64,000 nucleotides of DNA from Methylobrevis albus. Lineage in GTDB: Bacteria; Pseudomonadota; Alphaproteobacteria; Rhizobiales; Pleomorphomonadaceae. Of the stretch, positions 1 to 7,815 are shown piece by piece (position 1 is the stretch's first letter; each line of letters starts with the position of its first letter). The stretch lies in NCBI RefSeq assembly GCF_015904235.1, contig NZ_JADZLT010000040.1, positions 372,001-436,000 on the forward strand, in the 5' to 3' direction. A program made the position numbers and the translations under genes. The notes under the pieces were generated by a model. The model was given only the letters and a program-made list of their open reading frames with translations. It searched no databases and was not told the origin of the DNA.

Positions 1-681
1 GGCGCGGTCGCCGGCGCCTACATCGCCGCGAACTTCGCCGACAAGGCCGTCGCGATCATCCACGACAAGACCACCTACGGTCAGGGCCTCGCCGACGAGA
101 CCAAGAAGGCGGCCAACGCGGCCGGCATCACCGAAGCGGTCTACGAAGGCGTCAACGTCGGCGACAAGGACTTCTCGGCGCTGATCTCCAAGCTGAAGTC
201 GGCGAACGTCGAAGTCATCTACTGGGGCGGCCTGCACACGGAAGGCGGCCTGCTGATCCGCCAGGCGTCGGAAGCCGGCCTCAAGGCCGTGCTGATGTCG
301 GGCGACGGCATCACCTCGGACGAGTTCGCCGCGATCGGCGGCCCGGCCGTCGAAGGCACGCTGATGACGTTCGGTCCGGACCCGCGCAAGAACCCGGCCG
401 CAACCGCCGCGGTCGAGAAGTTCCGCGCCGCGGGCTTCGAGCCGGAAGCCTACACGCTCTACGCCTACGCCTCGATCCAGGTCATCGCCGCCGGTGCCAC
501 CAAGGCCGGCAGCAACGATCCGGAAGCCGTCGCGACCGCGCTCAAGGGCGGTGACGCCGTCGAGACCGTCATCGGCAACCTCGCCTTCGACGACAAGGGC
601 GACCGTACCGACGCCGACTACACGATGTACGTCTGGAAGGCGAACGACGCCGGCAAGATCACCTACACCGAGCTGCAGTAA
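1..681 (+). CDS. Branched-chain amino acid ABC transporter substrate-binding protein (LivK type), 5'-truncated
   Basis: The frame is open from base 1 to the TAA at 679-681 and gives 226 residues of the C-terminal part of a periplasmic type I binding protein of the Leu/Ile/Val family. Visible family signatures are AVAIIHDKTTYGQG near the start, then VIYWGGLHTEGG and MSGDGITSDEF, and the closing KGDRTDADYTMYVWKAND. Such proteins deliver branched-chain amino acids or related amides to a LivHMGF permease. The start codon and signal peptide lie left of the window. A strong terminator follows at once, so this is the last gene of its transcript. Confidence in the family is high; the exact ligand is not readable. 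Confidence 0.93.
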   Translation, partial: GAVAGAYIAANFADKAVAIIHDKTTYGQGLADETKKAANAAGITEAVYEGVNVGDKDFSALISKLKSANVEVIYWGGLHTEGGLLIRQASEAGLKAVLMSGDGITSDEFAAIGGPAVEGTLMTFGPDPRKNPAATAAVEKFRAAGFEPEAYTLYAYASIQVIAAGATKAGSNDPEAVATALKGGDAVETVIGNLAFDDKGDRTDADYTMYVWKANDAGKITYTELQ

Positions 682-738
682 TCCAGCTTCGTGTGGTCCG
701 GCCGCCTGAGGCGGCCGGCTGGCCGCTGCATCTGAAAG

Positions 739-771
739 ATCCGCCGCATCACCCGATGCGGCGGATTTTTC
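739..771 (+). terminator. Rho-independent terminator after livK-type gene
   Basis: A perfect 12-bp stem (739-750 with 755-766, sequence ATCCGCCGCATC) encloses a 4-nt ACCC loop and is followed by TTTTTCTT. It lies 58 bp after the stop codon of the binding-protein gene. Confidence 0.9.
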
Positions 772-888
772 TTGTCCGGATATCACGCGATCTTGAAGCG
801 CTGCGCCCGTCCCGCCGATCACCTGCCCTATGTTCGACATCGGCTTCCGGCACACCGGGAGACGTTGCCAACCACAGGAGCACGGCCG

Positions 889-1395
889 ATGACCATCCGT
901 CCCGCCCATCGTGTCGCCGGCCGGCTGGCGGTTGCCGCGGCCCTGGTTTTCACCCTCGCCGCGCCGTTGCCCGCGCTTGCGCAGGACGGCGCCTGCGCCG
1001 CCACCGAGACGATGCGCGGCGGCCGCAACAACTATGTCGCCGGCGCGCCGATGGTCGAAAACCTCGGCACCGGCTTCATCGTCAGCGGCACCGTGCGCCA
1101 TGCCGGGACCTGCGCGCCGATCCCCAACGTCCGCGTGCAGATCTGGACCGCCACGGAGCGCGGCGGCGAGCGCGAGCCGAGCAACCGCGGCAGCGTGATG
1201 ACCGACGCCGAGGGTCGCTACCGGCTGGAGACGTCGCCTGTGGTGCCGCAGTTCGGCCAGCCGCACATCCACATCGCCTATGAGGATCCGGGCTACGGCA
1301 CGCTGTTCCTCCGCCCGGTGCTGGGCAGCCGCAACGACACCAGCATCGAGGTCGACTTCATCCTCGCACCGAGCACCGATGGTGCCGGGAGCTGA
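889..1395 (+). CDS. Secreted intradiol ring-cleavage dioxygenase-like protein
   Basis: This 168-residue protein has a signal peptide (hydrophobic residues about 12-28, cleavage after ALA). A beta-sandwich domain like the catalytic domain of catechol and protocatechuate dioxygenases follows, with VRVQIWTA, TDAEGRYRLET and the His-x-His motif HIHI. The start is the ATG at 889 because AGGAG lies 8 bases upstream. In active enzymes iron is held by two Tyr and two His. The tyrosine usually found about 24 residues before the first His, and the earlier one after the IW motif, are not seen here, so ring cleavage is doubtful. It is translationally coupled to the heme membrane protein downstream, which suggests an envelope redox role. 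That role is inference. Confidence 0.72.
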   Translation: MTIRPAHRVAGRLAVAAALVFTLAAPLPALAQDGACAATETMRGGRNNYVAGAPMVENLGTGFIVSGTVRHAGTCAPIPNVRVQIWTATERGGEREPSNRGSVMTDAEGRYRLETSPVVPQFGQPHIHIAYEDPGYGTLFLRPVLGSRNDTSIEVDFILAPSTDGAGS

Positions 1396-1396
1396 C

Positions 1397-1987
1397 GTGC
1401 TGCGCATCGTGCTGGTGACGACCGTCGCGGTCGTGCCGGTGGCGATCGCCGCGGCGAGCCCGCTGCTCGCCGGGCGCGACGCGGTCTGGGTCGCCGGTGG
1501 CTTTGCCGGCATCGTCGCGCTGTCGCTGCTGTTCGTGCAGCCGCTGCTCGCCAGCGGCGCGCTGCCCGGTCCGCAGCGGCTCGGCTGGCACCGTCTGGTC
1601 GGCGCGGTCGCGGTGGCGCTCGCCGTCGGCCACGTCATCGGCCTCTACCTCTACAGTCCGGACGACATCATGGACGCGCTGCTGCTCGAGTCGCCGACGC
1701 CGTTCTCGGTCTATGGCGTCGCCGGGCTCGTGCTGCTGATGGTCGTCGCGCTGCTCGGCGGGCTCGTGCGGGCGGTGCCCCGCCCGGTGGTCGCGCGGCG
1801 CGTGCACAGCCTCGTCGGCCTTGCCGCGGTGGTCTGCGCGGCCTGGCACGCGGTGCTGATCGACGGCGCGATGGAGATGATCAGCAAGCTGGTGCTCTGC
1901 GCCGGCGCCGTCGGGGCGGCCGCGCATGCGGTGGTCCGCCTCTATCGCCCGTTGCTCGCGCGCTGGCGGCGGCGCGCCGGGACCTGA
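1397..1987 (+). CDS. Ferric reductase-like transmembrane heme protein
   Basis: A 196-residue membrane protein with about six hydrophobic helices. Two helices each carry a pair of histidines one turn-set apart (GWHRLVG...VGHVIG and RRVHSLVG...AWHAVLI). This is the bis-heme b arrangement of the ferric reductase / YedZ (MsrQ) membrane domain. The GTG at 1397 is chosen because GGGAG sits 6 bases before it; an in-frame ATG at 1379 overlaps the upstream gene. There is no flavin or NAD domain, so electrons would come from quinol or a partner. It likely works with the secreted dioxygenase-like protein encoded just upstream. Substrate unknown. Confidence 0.7.
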   Translation: MLRIVLVTTVAVVPVAIAAASPLLAGRDAVWVAGGFAGIVALSLLFVQPLLASGALPGPQRLGWHRLVGAVAVALAVGHVIGLYLYSPDDIMDALLLESPTPFSVYGVAGLVLLMVVALLGGLVRAVPRPVVARRVHSLVGLAAVVCAAWHAVLIDGAMEMISKLVLCAGAVGAAAHAVVRLYRPLLARWRRRAGT

Positions 1988-1988
1988 G

Positions 1989-2027
1989 GCCAGAACCTGA
2001 CGCCAGAACCTGGCGCCAGAACGTGGT
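1989..2027 (+). repeat. Three-copy 13-bp tandem repeat
   Basis: Units at 1989-2001, 2002-2014 and 2015-2027 read GCCAGAACCTGAC, GCCAGAACCTGGC and GCCAGAACGTGGT. They fill the start of the gap between the heme membrane protein and the next binding-protein gene. No function is visible. Confidence 0.8.
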
Positions 2028-2098
2028 GCTTGGCCGTGCCGCGCGGGCATCCGCCGCCGCGGGGCTTGCCCGCCCCGGTGATCGTGCTACGAAAGCCC

Positions 2099-3172
2099 AT
2101 GCGCCGTTTTCCGCCGCCAAAGACGCTTCTTCTCGCCGCCATGCTCGCCGCGCTGGCCGTCGCCGCCCCGGCCGCCGCCGAGGTGCGGATCGCCGTGGTC
2201 GCGCCGTCGTCGGGCGCCTTCGCGCCGTTCGGCGATGCGATCCGCGCCGGGGTCGCCGCCGGGGCCGCCGCCATCGGCGAGGTCGAGGGCGAGCCGATCG
2301 TGGTCGAGGAGGCGGAGGACGCCTGCGACGCCGAGCGCGCCACCGCGACGGCGAACCGGCTGGTCGGCCGCGGCGTGCGCCTTGTCGTGGGGCATTTCTG
2401 CTCGCTCGCCTCGGTCGCGGCAGCGAACGTCTACGCCGAGAACGGTATCGTGCTGATCACCCCGTCGGCGGCCGGGTCGAAGGTCACGGACACCCGGCCC
2501 GCGCCGATGGTGTTCCGCATCGCGCCGCGCATCGATGCGGCGGGTCGCTTCCTCGGTGCCTTCCTCGGGCGCTCCTACCGCAATGCCGCGGTCGCCTTCG
2601 TCGGCGACGGGTCGACTTACGGCAAGGGCCTCGTCGACGGCGCGCTGCCCGCCTTCCGCTCGCGCGGCGGCAAGCCGGTGCTGATCGAGACCTTCCAGGC
2701 CGGCGAGCGCAGCTTCGAGACGCTGGCGGCGAAGCTCGCCGGCGAGGGCATCGACGTGCTGTTCATCGGCGGCTACCAGGCCGACGCCGCGCAGATCGTC
2801 ACCGACCTCGCCGCCGTCGGCGAACGGCCGACCGTCGTCGGCGGCGACGCGCTGATGGTGGACGACTATCTCGGCCTTGCCGGCGACGCGGCCGAGGGCA
2901 CCGTGTTCGCCGCTCCCGCCGATCTCATCGGCGCCGGCGACGCGGCGGGCTTTGCCGGTTACGCCCGCCGGGCGCAGGCCGCCGTCGAGGTCTGGGCCGC
3001 CGCGGCCGGGGAGGCCGGGTCGCTGGCGGGACCGGATGTTGCCGCCGAAATTGCTGCCGGTTCGTTCGACACCGTGCTCGGCGAGATTTCCTTCGACGCC
3101 GCGGGCGATTCGGACCTGCCGGGCTACGCGCTCTACCAGTGGCGCGGCGGGCGAATCGCGGCGCTGCGCTAG
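2099..3172 (+). CDS. ABC transporter substrate-binding protein, Leu/Ile/Val-type fold
   Basis: A 357-residue periplasmic protein with a signal peptide (MRRFPPPKTLLLAAMLAAL, cleavage after AAA). A type I periplasmic binding domain follows: IAVVAPSSGAFAPFG at the mature N-terminus, a CSLASVAAANVY loop and ITPSAAGSKVTDT. The hinge-spanning stretch VAFVGDGSTYGKGLVDG matches the LivJ/LivK/AmiC pattern. No permease or ATPase genes adjoin it, so it may serve a transporter encoded elsewhere or act as a sensor-like binding protein. The ATG at 2099 places the signal peptide correctly; longer in-frame starts give an unlikely proline-rich leader. Ligand unknown. Confidence 0.85.
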   Translation: MRRFPPPKTLLLAAMLAALAVAAPAAAEVRIAVVAPSSGAFAPFGDAIRAGVAAGAAAIGEVEGEPIVVEEAEDACDAERATATANRLVGRGVRLVVGHFCSLASVAAANVYAENGIVLITPSAAGSKVTDTRPAPMVFRIAPRIDAAGRFLGAFLGRSYRNAAVAFVGDGSTYGKGLVDGALPAFRSRGGKPVLIETFQAGERSFETLAAKLAGEGIDVLFIGGYQADAAQIVTDLAAVGERPTVVGGDALMVDDYLGLAGDAAEGTVFAAPADLIGAGDAAGFAGYARRAQAAVEVWAAAAGEAGSLAGPDVAAEIAAGSFDTVLGEISFDAAGDSDLPGYALYQWRGGRIAALR

Positions 3173-3211
3173 GTTGGGCGGTGCCGCGTGGTCGCGGCGC
3201 CCGCCGTCACC

Positions 3212-3967
3212 TCAGATCGTCTGTCCGCCCGAGACCTCGATCCGCTGGCCGGTGACCCAGCGGTTGTCGGGACCGAGCAGGCTCGCGACCATCGGGCCGA
3301 TATCGTCGGGCAGGCCGACGCGGCCGAGCGCCGTCATGCCGGCGAAGGCCTGGTTGTAATCCGGGATGTCGCGCACCGCGCCACCGAGGAAGTCGGTCTC
3401 GATCGCGCCGGGGGCGACGCTGTTGGCGGTGATGCCGCGGCCACCGAGTTCCTTGGCCATGTAGACCGTCAGGATCTCCACCGCGCCCTTGGCGGCCGAA
3501 TAGGCCGAGAAGCCGGGGAACGACACGCGGGTCAGGCCCGACGAGAAGTTGACGATGCGCGCGCCATCGGCCAGCACCGGCAGCAGCGCCTGCGTCAGGA
3601 AGAACACGCCCTTCACATGGACGTCGAACAGCCGGTCGAACTGCTCTTCGGTGGTGGCGGCAAAGTCGGCCATCTCGCCGTGGCCGGCATTGTTGACGAG
3701 GTGGTCGAGCGTGCTGCGGCCCCAGATGGTGCTGAGCGCGCCGCGCAGCGCCTCGATGAACGCCGGCAGGGTCGACACGGCGCCGGTGTCGAGTTGCAGC
3801 GCCGCCGCCTTGCGGCCCATGGCCTCGATCTCGGCGACGACCGCGTCCGCATCGGCCTTGCCGCTGCGATAGGTGAGGATCACGTCGCCGCCGTGGCGGG
3901 CGATGCTGATGGCGGTGTTGCGGCCGAGACCGCGGCTGCCGCCGGTGACGAGAGAGATGGTGGTCAT
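3212..3967 (-). CDS. SDR-family NAD(P)-dependent oxidoreductase
   Basis: A 251-residue classical short-chain dehydrogenase/reductase. The Rossmann cofactor loop TGGSRGLG is at residues 8-15 and NNAG is near residue 92. The catalytic Ser is in NFSSG and the Tyr-x3-Lys in YSAAK, followed by the PGAIETDF loop. It ends in the usual VTGQRIEVSGGQ dinucleotide-binding tail. An Arg after the first strand (TYRSGK) suggests NADP(H) preference. It is transcribed divergently from an AraC-type regulator, the common arrangement for a regulator controlling a neighbouring reductase. Substrate unknown. Confidence 0.9.
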   Translation of the reverse strand: MTTISLVTGGSRGLGRNTAISIARHGGDVILTYRSGKADADAVVAEIEAMGRKAAALQLDTGAVSTLPAFIEALRGALSTIWGRSTLDHLVNNAGHGEMADFAATTEEQFDRLFDVHVKGVFFLTQALLPVLADGARIVNFSSGLTRVSFPGFSAYSAAKGAVEILTVYMAKELGGRGITANSVAPGAIETDFLGGAVRDIPDYNQAFAGMTALGRVGLPDDIGPMVASLLGPDNRWVTGQRIEVSGGQTI

Positions 3968-3992
3968 GGATGCCTCCTTGGTTGCGGCATCC
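3968..3992 (-). promoter_or_regulatory. Inverted repeat enclosing the SDR gene's ribosome-binding site
   Basis: Arms GGATGCC (3968-3974) and GGCATCC (3986-3992) flank an 11-nt loop. On the minus strand the Shine-Dalgarno sequence AAGGAGG lies in the loop and one arm, immediately before the SDR start at 3967. In mRNA this would be a small hairpin presenting or masking the ribosome site; equally it could be an operator on DNA. Confidence 0.4.
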
Positions 3993-4095
3993 TTATGCGG
4001 CCACCCGCCCTTCGGCAGTTGCGCGATCGTCCCGAACTCTTGCTCGATTCTCCAGCCTTGTTGTCAACGGGCCCCGTTCGCCCTATCAAGGTGGC

Positions 4096-4992
4096 ATGAC
4101 CGATCAGCTGCTCGACCACGCTCGTCGCTACGCCGATGCCCACGCCGACCGGGATGGCGTCGCCGCCACGCCGGTCGCGGGCCTGGTGATCCTGCGCGAA
4201 ACGGCGCCGACCATGTTGCAGTATGCGATCTCCAAACCGTTGGTCGCCCTGGTTCTGCAGGGCGGCAAGCGGGTGACGATGGGGAGCCGCACCTTCGATT
4301 TCGGGGCCGGCGAATCCCTCCTCATCACGACCGATGTTCCGACCGTCAGTCAGATCACGCGCGCCAGCCGGGTCTTGCCTTATTATTCGCTGGTGCTGGA
4401 ACTAGATCCGGCGGTCATCGGCGACCTGGTCGGTCAGATCGGCCCGGCGCCGTTCGAGGCCGCCCAGCCGGTGCGGGTCGATCCGACCGAAGCGGAGATG
4501 GCGGACACGGCGCTGCGCCTGCTGCGGCTGTTCGATCGGCCGGCGACGCTGGCGGTCCTCGGCCCGCAGCTCAGCCGCGAGCTGCACTACTGGCTGCTCA
4601 TCGGCCGGCACGGCGGCGCCATCCGGGCGCTCGGCGTTGCCGACAGCCATGCCCAGCGGATCGCACGCGCGGTCGCGCTCCTGCGCGCCCATTATGCCGA
4701 GCCGGTGCGGATCGACGCCCTGGCGAAAGCCGCGGGCATGAGCCTTTCCGCCTTCCACGTCCACTTCCGCAGCATCACGTCGCTGACGCCGCTGCAGTTT
4801 CAAAAGCAGCTCCGCCTTATCGAGGCGCGGCGCCGGATGCTCGCCCAGGGCGAGGCGATCAGTGATGTCGCCTACGGCGTCGGCTACGAAAGCGTGCCCC
4901 AGTTCACGCGGGAGTATGGCCGGCTGTTCGGGCAACCTCCGGCGCGCGATGTTCGCGAGGCCCGGGCCCAGATGAACGTCGCTGCCGGTTAG
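4096..4992 (+). CDS. AraC-family transcriptional regulator
   Basis: A 298-residue regulator. Residues about 25-180 match the AraC_N cupin-like domain (LVALVLQGGKRVTMG and SLLITTDVPTVSQI). About 190-290 hold two helix-turn-helix motifs (RIDALAKAAGMSLSAFHVHF and ISDVAYGVGYESVPQFTREY). The start at 4096 gives the expected domain boundary; upstream in-frame codons run through the promoter region. This subfamily is often a ligand-responsive activator of an adjacent aldehyde or aldo-keto reductase or SDR gene, which fits the divergent neighbour at 3967. The effector is unknown. Confidence 0.92.
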   Translation: MTDQLLDHARRYADAHADRDGVAATPVAGLVILRETAPTMLQYAISKPLVALVLQGGKRVTMGSRTFDFGAGESLLITTDVPTVSQITRASRVLPYYSLVLELDPAVIGDLVGQIGPAPFEAAQPVRVDPTEAEMADTALRLLRLFDRPATLAVLGPQLSRELHYWLLIGRHGGAIRALGVADSHAQRIARAVALLRAHYAEPVRIDALAKAAGMSLSAFHVHFRSITSLTPLQFQKQLRLIEARRRMLAQGEAISDVAYGVGYESVPQFTREYGRLFGQPPARDVREARAQMNVAAG

Positions 4993-5149
4993 ATGCAAAG
5001 CCGGGAGCGGGGTGCTCCGCCGGTCTCGCACCTTCGACCGGGTGGGATTTGCCCGCCGCGCTGCTATATCTCGCTGTCGGTGCTGCACGGCGCGCCACCC
5101 GCGGGCCGTTGCCCGCGGCAACATGATCCCGAACCAACGGAGACGCCCG

Positions 5150-6073
5150 ATGGCCGACGCGCCCGCGCTGCCCGCCTCGATCGATGCAACGGTGGATCTG
5201 CTCACCGCCGGTGGCTATGTCGCCGACCGGGCGCTCGCCACCGTGCTGTTCCTCGCCCTGAAGCTCGGCCGGCCGCTGTTTCTCGAGGGCGAGGCCGGCG
5301 TCGGCAAGACCGAGATCGCCAAGGTGCTCGCCGAGCGGCTCGGCCGGCCGCTGATCCGGCTGCAGTGCTACGAGGGGCTCGACGTCGCGAGTGCGGTCTA
5401 CGAGTGGAACTACGCCGCGCAGATGATCGAGATCCGCATCGCCGAGGCGTCGGGCAGCGCCGACCGGGCGCGCATCGCCGAGGACGTGTTCTCCGACCGC
5501 TTCCTGGTGCGCCGGCCGATCCTGCAGGCGCTGGAGCTCACCGCCGAGGGCCGCGCGCCGGTGCTGCTGATCGACGAGCTCGACCGCGCCGACGAAGCCT
5601 TCGAGGCGTTCCTGCTCGAGGTGCTGTCGGATTTCCAGGTGACGATCCCGGAGCTCGGCACCATCAAGGCGGCCGAGCCGCCGATCGTCGTCGTCACGAC
5701 GAACCGGACGCGCGAGATCCACGACGCGCTGAAGCGGCGCTGCCTCTACCACTGGGTCGACTATCCAGACGCCGAGCGCGAGCTCGCCATCGTGCGCGGC
5801 AAGGTGCCGGGGGCGTCGGCGCAGCTCAGCGCCGAGGTGGTGGCCTTCGTGCAGAAGCTGCGGACGATCGACCTCTTCAAGGCGCCCGGCGTCGCCGAGA
5901 CGCTGGACTGGGCGACGGCGCTCGCCGAGCTCGACCAGCTCGCCCTCGATCCGGACACGGTGTCGGACACGCTCGGCGTGCTGCTGAAGTATCAGGACGA
6001 CATCGCCCGGATCCGCGGCTCTGAGGCGGGCAAGATCGTCGCCGAGATCCGGCGCGACGCGGTGGCGGGCTGA
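5150..6073 (+). CDS. MoxR-type AAA+ ATPase (CoxD-like)
   Basis: A 307-residue AAA+ ATPase with Walker A GEAGVGKTE (residues about 46-54), Walker B VLLIDELDRAD (about 139-149) and sensor VVVTTNRTREIHDALKRRC. The family's lid domain follows. MoxR ATPases act as chaperones that mature or activate partner enzymes together with a VWA protein. The start at 5150 follows GGAGA. The next gene, 4 bases downstream, is a VWA/CoxE-like protein, so the two form one operon. In carbon monoxide dehydrogenase clusters the same pair helps insert the metal centre, but no such enzyme lies in this window, so the client is unknown. Confidence 0.9.
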   Translation: MADAPALPASIDATVDLLTAGGYVADRALATVLFLALKLGRPLFLEGEAGVGKTEIAKVLAERLGRPLIRLQCYEGLDVASAVYEWNYAAQMIEIRIAEASGSADRARIAEDVFSDRFLVRRPILQALELTAEGRAPVLLIDELDRADEAFEAFLLEVLSDFQVTIPELGTIKAAEPPIVVVTTNRTREIHDALKRRCLYHWVDYPDAERELAIVRGKVPGASAQLSAEVVAFVQKLRTIDLFKAPGVAETLDWATALAELDQLALDPDTVSDTLGVLLKYQDDIARIRGSEAGKIVAEIRRDAVAG

Positions 6074-6077
6074 GGCG

Positions 6078-7343
6078 GTGAACGCCCCCGCCGATCCGAG
6101 CGGTGCCGTGCCGGTGCCCAAACCCGGCGGCCGCTTCGCCGACAACATCGTGCATTTCGCGCGCGTGCTGCGCAAAGCCGGGCTGCCGGTCGGCCCGGCG
6201 GCGGTGATCGATGCGGTGGGTGCCGTGAGTGCGGCGGGCATCGGCAGCCGTGACGACTTCTACTGGACGCTGCACGCCGTGTTCGTGAAGAAGCGCGAGC
6301 ACCGCGCCGTCTTCCACGAGGCGTTCGAGACCTTCTGGCGCAGCCGAGGGCTCGTCGAGAAGATGCTGGCGATGCTGTCGCCGCAGGCACCGCCGCGCGC
6401 GCCCGCCGCCAAGCCGAAGGCGGGGGCCGCCAGGGTCGCCCGGGCGCTGTTCGACGACCGCGACGCCGTGAAGCTCGTCGAGCGGCCGGAGGTCGAGGTC
6501 GACGCGCGCTTCACGATGTCCGCGCGCGAGATCCTGCAGCGCAAGGATTTTGCGCAGATGACGGCGGAGGAACTCGCCCGGGCGCGCGAGGAGATCCGCC
6601 GCCTCGCCATGCCGCACGACCTCGTGCGCACCCGGCGCGCGGCGGCGGCGCGGCGCGGTGAACTGGTCGATCTCCGCCGCACCATGCGCGGCTCGCTGCG
6701 CACCGGCGGCGCGATCATCCCGCTCGCCTTCCGCCAGCGGGTGGAGGTGGCGCCGCCGCTGGTGGCGCTGATCGACATCTCCGGCTCGATGAGCCAATAC
6801 TCGCGGCTGTTCCTGCATTTCCTGCACGCGCTGACCGAGAAGCGGCGGCGGGTCTCCACCTTCGTGTTCGGCACGCGGCTCAGCAACGTCACGCGGCAGC
6901 TCCGCATGCGCGACCCCGACGAGGCGCTCGACGCCTGCTCGGCGGCGGTGCTCGACTGGTCGGGCGGCACGCGGATCGCGGCGAACATCGGCAGCTTCAA
7001 CCGGCTGTGGTCGCGCCGGGTGCTGGGGCAGGGGGCCGTGGTGCTGCTGATCACCGACGGGCTGGAGCGCGAGGGGCTGGACGATCTCGGCCACGAGATG
7101 GACCGGCTGCACCGCTCGTGCCGGCGGCTGATCTGGCTCAACCCGCTGCTGCGCTTCGACGGTTTCGAGGCGAAGGCGGCCGGCATCCGGGCGATGCTGC
7201 CGCATGTCGACGCGTTCCGGCCGATCCACTCGCTCGCCGCGGTCGGCGACCTCGTCGCAGCGCTCGACGGGCGCGGCGATCCAGGCCCCGACCCGAAGGC
7301 GCTGTTGCGTCAGGCTTCGCGGGAGGCTGGCAGCACTCGCTAG
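6078..7343 (+). CDS. VWA domain-containing protein (CoxE-like)
   Basis: A 421-residue protein with GTG start. The C-terminal half is a von Willebrand A domain whose metal-ion-dependent adhesion site DISGSMS is at about residue 232. The other metal-site loop GGTRIA and the ITDGLER strand follow. The N-terminal half resembles CoxE, with VHFARVLRKAGLPVGP. It is the expected partner of the MoxR ATPase immediately upstream. CoxE/MoxR pairs are implicated in cofactor maturation of large oxidoreductases; here the client is not visible. Confidence 0.9.
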   Translation: MNAPADPSGAVPVPKPGGRFADNIVHFARVLRKAGLPVGPAAVIDAVGAVSAAGIGSRDDFYWTLHAVFVKKREHRAVFHEAFETFWRSRGLVEKMLAMLSPQAPPRAPAAKPKAGAARVARALFDDRDAVKLVERPEVEVDARFTMSAREILQRKDFAQMTAEELARAREEIRRLAMPHDLVRTRRAAAARRGELVDLRRTMRGSLRTGGAIIPLAFRQRVEVAPPLVALIDISGSMSQYSRLFLHFLHALTEKRRRVSTFVFGTRLSNVTRQLRMRDPDEALDACSAAVLDWSGGTRIAANIGSFNRLWSRRVLGQGAVVLLITDGLEREGLDDLGHEMDRLHRSCRRLIWLNPLLRFDGFEAKAAGIRAMLPHVDAFRPIHSLAAVGDLVAALDGRGDPGPDPKALLRQASREAGSTR

Positions 7344-7487
7344 AGTCTGCTGCTAAGCCTCTGTTTCGAAAAGAGAATTATTCGTAGTTCGTTAAAATTT
7401 CCGGCTCATCATTGCCATGAAGCCCCTCACCGTGCCGGTTGCAGTGCGGCATGATCGAGGGGTCTTACGACGGCAAAGGAGCAGGGC

Positions 7488-7760
7488 ATGGTGGTCTCGA
7501 GCGACTTCAGGCTTCAACTCGCCGGCTACGGGCTGACGACCGCGAACATCCTCTATCGCCTCCCCGATCACCCCGCCATCCTGCAGAGCTACCTCTGGCA
7601 GCAATACGACCTCGCCCCGGAGTTCCCCGAACTCAACCGCTTCCTCGCCTTCTGGCGCGAACGGCTTGAAGGCCCGCTGCATTCGGTGGAGGTCGCGCAC
7701 AAGAAGCTGATCAGCCCGGGCATCTGGAAGAAGGTCGATGCGTCGTACCTGCTGAACTGA
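7488..7760 (+). CDS. usg: Usg family protein
   Basis: A 90-residue protein matching the alphaproteobacterial Usg family throughout, including the features GYGLTTANILYRLPDHP, QSYLWQQYDLAP and PELNRFLAFW. Usg was named for its place upstream of trpF in some species, but its function is unknown. GGAGCAGGGC precedes the ATG. It stands alone here, convergent with the Anbu cluster, and no trp gene is nearby. Confidence 0.88.
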   Translation: MVVSSDFRLQLAGYGLTTANILYRLPDHPAILQSYLWQQYDLAPEFPELNRFLAFWRERLEGPLHSVEVAHKKLISPGIWKKVDASYLLN

Positions 7761-7815
7761 GAAACGCTCCCGACCGCCTGAAACGGCGGCCGGTCGATCC
7801 GGGCTCCCGGCCTGT

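Noticed and set aside
889-1395. Functional catechol or protocatechuate dioxygenase
   Set aside because: The two tyrosine iron ligands are not visible and no aromatic-degradation genes are adjacent.
2023-3255. Long plus-strand frame overlapping the second binding-protein gene
   Set aside because: It is an arginine-rich shadow of the gene at 2099-3172, which has a signal peptide and clear family motifs.
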